Shown: piece by piece, positions 9,952 through 11,484 of the stretch
Layout of the letters: every line of letters starts with the position of its first letter
Numbering within the stretch: the first letter of the stretch is position 1
Program-made: the position numbers and the translations under genes
DNA from: a bacterium
GTDB taxonomy: Bacteria; Patescibacteriota; Minisyncoccia; Phycocordibacterales; SBAW01
Assembly: GCA_021813335.1 (NCBI GenBank)
Contig: JAKALC010000017.1
Location: 1 to 11,484 of the forward strand
Direction: 5' to 3'
DNA: 11,484 bases
The notes under the pieces: generated by a model
Database searches by the model: none
Told to the model about the DNA's origin: nothing
Seen by the model: only the letters and a program-made list of their open reading frames with translations

Positions 9952-11484
9952 ATGTCGGCTAAACCAAAATATTTTCTCTACGCGCGCAAAAGCACCGAGG
10001 ACGACGACAAGCAAGTCATGTCCATCGAGGCGCAGCTTTTCGAGCTACGCGAATATGCGCGCAGAGAAAATATTGAAATTCTTGAGGAATTTCAAGAGTC
10101 GAAAAGCGCAAAGAGTCCGGGGCGGGATATTTTCGGCAAGCTGATGATGCGCGTCGAGAGTATGCAGGGCGTCGGGATTTTGGCGTGGCACCCCGACCGT
10201 TTGGCGCGCAATTCGATTGACGGCGGGCGCATCATCTACGCCGTGGACACCGCGCGGATTGTCTCTTTGCGCTTTCCGACATTTTGGTTTGAGCCGACGC
10301 CGCAGGGCCTCTTTATGTTGCAAGTGGCGTTCGGCCAGTCGAAATATTACAGCGATAATCTCAAACAGAACGTCGAGCGAGGGTTCCGCCAAAAACTGCG
10401 CCGCGGGGAGTGGCTGACGCGCGCCCCGTTCGGCTATGTGAATAATCCGCACACGCGGAATATTGAGCCGGACGCGGTGAAATCGCGGGTCGTGGCGCGC
10501 GCGTTCGAGGAGTACGTCACCGGAGCGCACACGCTGGTTTCGCTCTCGCAGTTTTTGGCGGAACACGGCGTGTGTACACAGGCCGGAACGCCACTTGGCA
10601 AAGCTTCCGTGGCGCGGCTTCTTTCCAATCGCGCGTATCTGGGATTTACCAAACATCACGGCGAATTTTTCCCCGGAAGCTTTGCGCCAATTCTTTCTGC
10701 AACCCTGTTTGAAGCCGTCCAAAAGAAACTGCATGAACGAGCACGTCCCCGCCACAGCCGCGTCCGCCATGATTTTCCGTTCACGGGTCTGTTCCGATGC
10801 GGCGAGTGCGGTGCCATGATTACCGCGCAGTGGGCGACCGGACGGCATGGCGGACGCTACCGCTACTACCGTTGCACCAAAAAGAACGGCAAGTGCGGTC
10901 AAGGGTATTTGCAGGAGGACGCGCTCGTCATGCAGACAAAGGAACGGCTCCAATCAGTGTCGCTCCCCGACGACTGGGCAGAGTACATGCTCGGCAAGGT
11001 GGAGGAATGGGACAAAGCCGAGAAGCAGTCGTCGGGGAGCCATGCCGAGCGGCTGAAATCCGAACAAAAGGAAATCGAACGGAAGCTTGACGCCCTCGTT
11101 GATTTGCATTTGAACGGCGATATTGAGCGCGCGGCGTATCTCACGAAAAAGGATGAACTGATGCGGCGCAAGCTTTCGCTCGATGCAAAAATGTCAGCCG
11201 CCCGACATGGCAGAAAGAATTGGGTCGAACCCCTGCGGCAGTGGATTTTGGATTCAAAACGCGCGGGGTTTCTGGCAGGCAGTACAAACTACGCGGAAAT
11301 CCGCGAGTTTGTCCGTTCCTTCGGAACGAACCCCGCGTTGCGCGACAAGACCATTTCGATTTCATTTTGCCCGCCCTCCGAATTAGCCCGCGCCCGCAGG
11401 GCGCAATTCGCCGCCGCCCATTCCCGCGCCGCTTCGCGGCGCGGCTCCGCCGCACTCAATCCGGCAGAAGTTTCAATTTGTGAC
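9952..11484 (+). CDS. Large serine recombinase (resolvase/invertase family), 3' end cut by window
   Basis: ATG 9952 opens 511 codons with no stop inside the window. The N-terminal resolvase domain has YFLYARKST with catalytic S14 and the active-site segment ILAWHPDRLARN (R83 and R86). A recombinase domain follows (RAPFGYV, LSQFLAEHGVCT, LLSNRAYLGF). A zinc ribbon with C283-x2-C286 and C308-x6-C315 comes next, then a charged coiled coil at about 350-405. Such enzymes join and invert DNA at attachment sites through a 5'-phosphoserine link. The last 38 or so residues (from CPPSELARARR) are Arg/Ala-rich and encoded by the right inverted repeat, so they are probably not part of the conserved fold. 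No Shine-Dalgarno site is seen. TTGTCG (9922-9927) with TATTTA (9945-9950), 17 bp apart, is a weak promoter candidate inside the inverted remnant. Confidence 0.9.
   Translation, partial: MSAKPKYFLYARKSTEDDDKQVMSIEAQLFELREYARRENIEILEEFQESKSAKSPGRDIFGKLMMRVESMQGVGILAWHPDRLARNSIDGGRIIYAVDTARIVSLRFPTFWFEPTPQGLFMLQVAFGQSKYYSDNLKQNVERGFRQKLRRGEWLTRAPFGYVNNPHTRNIEPDAVKSRVVARAFEEYVTGAHTLVSLSQFLAEHGVCTQAGTPLGKASVARLLSNRAYLGFTKHHGEFFPGSFAPILSATLFEAVQKKLHERARPRHSRVRHDFPFTGLFRCGECGAMITAQWATGRHGGRYRYYRCTKKNGKCGQGYLQEDALVMQTKERLQSVSLPDDWAEYMLGKVEEWDKAEKQSSGSHAERLKSEQKEIERKLDALVDLHLNGDIERAAYLTKKDELMRRKLSLDAKMSAARHGRKNWVEPLRQWILDSKRAGFLAGSTNYAEIREFVRSFGTNPALRDKTISISFCPPSELARARRAQFAAAHSRAASRRGSAALNPAEVSICD
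11369..11484 (+). repeat. Right copy of the 116-bp inverted repeat, coding for the recombinase C-terminus
   Basis: It is the reverse complement of 9775-9890 with 4 differences, and it contains the same hairpins at 11390-11404 and 11424-11444. It is read in frame as the end of the recombinase. The window ends exactly where the left copy enters tRNA-Glu sequence, so the repeat may continue outside the window. Confidence 0.95.

Larger units (their letters stand above)
9775..11484. mobile_element. Serine-recombinase element at the tRNA-Glu 3' end, bounded by a 116-bp inverted repeat
   Basis: The left terminus overlaps the last bases of tRNA-Glu and the right terminus is the window end. The only intact gene is a large serine recombinase. 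The ends are in inverted, not direct, orientation, which is unlike the attL/attR pair of a simple integration. Either the real element extends beyond the window or the segment is invertible. Boundaries are inferred from the repeat. Confidence 0.65.

Noticed and set aside
10045..10953. Long minus-strand ORF of about 300 codons
   Set aside because: It is antisense to the serine recombinase, which has clear catalytic and zinc-ribbon motifs. The minus frame has no recognisable domain.
1..11484. CRISPR array
   Set aside because: No short direct repeats with regular spacers were seen. All repeats found are inverted.

Overview
The window looks like a GC-rich chromosomal fragment from a Patescibacteria/CPR bacterium, probably Parcubacteria-like. 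This is inferred from the small single-copy gene set, a bS21 of the CPR type with a basic C-terminal extension, the compact order rpsU-ybeY-ftsA-ftsZ, sparse Shine-Dalgarno sites with several apparently leaderless starts, and a large serine recombinase beside a tRNA gene. No 16S marker is present, so the assignment is an inference.

Layout. Positions 1-284 hold the C-terminal end of an aminoacyl-tRNA synthetase, probably HisRS. A short orphan gene (342-647) follows, with its own promoter, ribosome binding site and terminator. Next is a translation and division block: rpsU, ybeY, ftsA and ftsZ (742-3877), closed by a strong hairpin. A thioredoxin-reductase-like flavoprotein (4109-5032) converges on a tiny Ala/Pro/Glu-rich ORF (5221-5093, minus), and the two share a two-way terminator. 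A family 2 glycosyltransferase (5373-6104) converges on a minus-strand pair, a DedA-family membrane protein followed by a GT4 glycosyltransferase (7799-6152). Divergent from that pair is a secreted GH18 glycosidase (7871-9004). These four genes suggest a cell-envelope or surface-glycan neighbourhood.

From 9005 to 9558 there is no convincing gene, but from about 9105 to 9501 the sequence is almost a continuous run of inverted repeats, some using tRNA-like sequence. Divergent tRNA-Ser(CGA) and tRNA-Glu(TTC) genes follow, driven by outward-facing -10 elements carried in a palindrome.

Directly at the 3' end of tRNA-Glu begins a genetic element bounded by a 116-bp inverted repeat (4 mismatches by eye), one copy at 9775-9890 and the other at 11369-11484, the last base of the window. 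Between them lies a large serine recombinase gene (9952 to the window end) with no stop codon inside the window. Its 3' end is itself the right repeat. The left repeat is the decayed, inverted 3' end of a second copy of the same gene. This structure, and the hairpin tract before the tRNAs, are the most unusual parts of the window.
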